A stretch of DNA of 64,000 nt, taken from Alistipes sp. (GTDB taxonomy: Bacteria; Bacteroidota; Bacteroidia; Bacteroidales; Rikenellaceae). Numbering within the stretch: position 1 is the stretch's first letter; every line of letters starts with the position of its first letter. The translations under genes were made by a program, and so were the position numbers. The notes under the pieces are model-generated. The model worked only from the letters and a program-made list of their open reading frames with translations, ran no database searches and had not been told where the DNA came from. Shown one piece after another: positions 62,647 to 64,000 of the stretch. The DNA lies in NCBI GenBank assembly GCA_017474235.1, contig JAFVIB010000011.1:1-64000 (forward strand), in the 5' to 3' direction.

Positions 62647-63519
62647 ATGAAAAAATTTATCTTTATGGCAGTTGCGCTTCTTATGGCGACTGCGTGTGAG
62701 CCAGAGCGTGATCAAAAGGACTCTTGGTCAAAGAGCATTGCTGACAATATGGTCACTGTAAATACCGTGAGCGGTGTTGAATATACCGACAATGCCACTG
62801 TGGTTGTTGAGATTAAGGATATTACAAAGCCTTATGTAAACCTCACTATCGAGGGTGTTAAGTTTGTGCCGATGATGCCGGATGTAAACTTTACCCTTTC
62901 AGATGTCCCTTTTACAATCTATGCCTCTGATGATACCAACGACCCACTCTACGGCTCTTGGACATTCAATGAGAGTTCAATAGTTCCATCTGTCGGTGGC
63001 GTATCACGCGAGGAGTACACAATGCACAACTTCAAGGGTAACATCTCTGACTACGGTGTAGTGCTTGAGTTTGATGTAAACTTCGGCGGCGTTATCTATC
63101 ACGCAGTATTTGGCAAGAATCAGGCTCTTCAGAGTTGGGATGCCGACTTTAAGGCAAACGCAACTGTTGTAATAAACCCGGGCGAGAGTGCTTCGACATC
63201 TACTGACGAACTGACCGTATCTTTCGTGCAGGAGAACCTCTCAAAGCAGATTGTAGATATCACATTCAAGGATTTTCGTTTCGTACCACAGATGCCGGAG
63301 GTGACTATTACACTCAAGGCAGTTCCTTTCTCATACTCTGAGGATGGCTCACAGCGTCTGTTTAATGTAGCCACTATCACTCCGTATGTAGGCGAGGAGG
63401 AGTATAAGCAGTTTGTCCTTACAAGCTTCACAGGCAGTGTATCAAAGAGTGAGCTTATTCTTGACTGCGACATCGCCTCTATGAATGCACACGCATCAAT
63501 TTCAGGAACATCTAAGTAA
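62647..63519 (+). CDS. Lipoprotein with two homologous beta-rich repeats
   Basis: This 290-residue lipoprotein (LMATAC, Cys17) consists of two related domains (about 35-160 and 172-288). Each has an FVPxMPxVxxTLxxVPF signature followed by a variable loop, an I-x-P-x-V-G element and a FxG final strand pair. I do not recognise the family; it recalls calycin-like lipoproteins found beside TonB-dependent receptors in Bacteroidales. It is placed directly after such a receptor, so a role in capturing its ligand is likely but unproven. Confidence 0.6.
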   Translation: MKKFIFMAVALLMATACEPERDQKDSWSKSIADNMVTVNTVSGVEYTDNATVVVEIKDITKPYVNLTIEGVKFVPMMPDVNFTLSDVPFTIYASDDTNDPLYGSWTFNESSIVPSVGGVSREEYTMHNFKGNISDYGVVLEFDVNFGGVIYHAVFGKNQALQSWDADFKANATVVINPGESASTSTDELTVSFVQENLSKQIVDITFKDFRFVPQMPEVTITLKAVPFSYSEDGSQRLFNVATITPYVGEEEYKQFVLTSFTGSVSKSELILDCDIASMNAHASISGTSK

Positions 63520-63529
63520 TCAAAAAGAT

Positions 63530-64000
63530 ATGAAAGCCGAGTACAAACCCTATGTAGATGCTCTTATTGAGCTTGCCATAAGCGAAGATTTAGGCGATGG
63601 CGACCACACCTCTCTCTGCTGTATTCCCGCCGATGAGCGCGGACGAATGAAGCTACTCTGCAAGCAGGATGGTATTATTGCAGGTATAGAGATTGCACAG
63701 ATGATTCTCTCTCGTCTTGACCCTGAGATGAAAATGGAGCAGATTTTAAGCGATGGCGACCGCGTCAAGGTTGGAGATATTGCCTTCTATGTAGAGGGCA
63801 GACTTCAGTCACTCCTTCAGGCAGAGCGCATCCTGCTCAACATTATGCAGCGTATGAGCGGCGTTGCAACACAGACCGCTGTATATGCAGACCGCATTGC
63901 CGACCTCCATACAAAGGTGCTTGACACACGCAAGACTACCCCGGGTATGCGCGTGCTTGACAAGATGGCTGTAAAGATTGGCGGTGGCGAGAATCACCGT
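63530..64000 (+). CDS. nadC: Nicotinate-nucleotide pyrophosphorylase (partial)
   Basis: The first 157 codons are present; the window ends inside the gene. ELAISEDLGDGDHTS at the start, the LNIMQRMSGVATQT helix, LDTRKTTPG and KIGGGENHR are quinolinate phosphoribosyltransferase motifs that bind quinolinate and PRPP. NadC makes nicotinate mononucleotide in de novo NAD synthesis. The complete protein should have about 280 residues. It starts 10 bases after the lipoprotein gene, perhaps by chance of packing. Confidence 0.95.
   Translation, partial: MKAEYKPYVDALIELAISEDLGDGDHTSLCCIPADERGRMKLLCKQDGIIAGIEIAQMILSRLDPEMKMEQILSDGDRVKVGDIAFYVEGRLQSLLQAERILLNIMQRMSGVATQTAVYADRIADLHTKVLDTRKTTPGMRVLDKMAVKIGGGENHR

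Noticed and set aside
1-64000. tRNA or rRNA genes
   Set aside because: I found no cloverleaf with a conserved T-loop or acceptor end in the gaps between genes, and no rRNA sequence; a covariance-model scan would settle this.

Overview
The window looks like chromosomal DNA of a gut Bacteroidales bacterium. Four things show this: three SusC/SusD pairs, Bacteroidetes-type promoters (TTTG, 19-21 bases, TAnnTTTG), lipoproteins with acidic residues after the lipid cysteine, and family-typical proteins (long-tailed ribosomal protein S16, LysS with a C-terminal extension, DUF4290, DUF4369, fimbrillin-like domains). Alistipes/Rikenellaceae is my guess for the lineage; no marker gene here proves it. 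I saw no rRNA, tRNA, CRISPR array, transposase or phage gene.

Region 1 (1-17.1 kb, mostly minus strand) is a polysaccharide utilisation locus. It holds SusC, SusD, a multi-domain surface glycan-binding lipoprotein, a GH16 endo-glucanase, a GH3 beta-glucosidase, and a separate GH30 plus CotH-kinase pair. A plus-strand membrane-spanning regulator of the DUF6377 type sits between them. The enzyme set (GH16, GH3, GH30) suggests a beta-1,3/1,6-glucan as substrate. The end of a Fic-like gene opens the window.

Region 2 (17.1-33.4 kb, plus strand) starts with a second SusC/SusD pair and a large fimbrillin-like lipoprotein, closed by a hairpin. It continues with an unusual unit: a 45-residue acidic peptide, a second fimbrillin-like lipoprotein, and four consecutive secreted lipoproteins with a ComEC-like metallo-beta-lactamase fold, the last fused to a fimbrillin-like domain. 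A strong terminator ends the unit. This is the best candidate for an undescribed system. A 52-residue membrane protein gene lies in the gap between regions 1 and 2.

Region 3 (33.6-43.2 kb, minus strand) has rpsP-rimM and a third SusC/SusD operon with a 1027-residue modular lipoprotein and no enzyme.

Region 4 (43.2-64 kb) is mainly housekeeping. On the minus strand are queA, tpiA, lysS and a Zn-peptidase, alkaline phosphatase and PAP2 operon. On the plus strand is an operon of deaminase, FtsX-like permease, menG, an LEA-like lipoprotein and a SPOR protein, then a very cysteine-rich lipoprotein. A sigma-54 activator without a DNA-binding domain (minus) faces DUF4290 (plus). A DUF4369/thioredoxin-like, lpxH, thyA, folA, nitroreductase operon follows, then a TonB-dependent receptor with a partner lipoprotein, and nadC cut by the window end.

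Two patterns cut across the regions. Runs of nine G lie inside the coding sequences of the PUL regulator and the second SusC, which suggests slipped-strand phase variation. Long imperfect inverted repeats of about 120-150 bases lie just after the stop codons of rimM, tpiA and lysS, with a fourth before queA. All domain names come from reading the sequence; no database search was possible.
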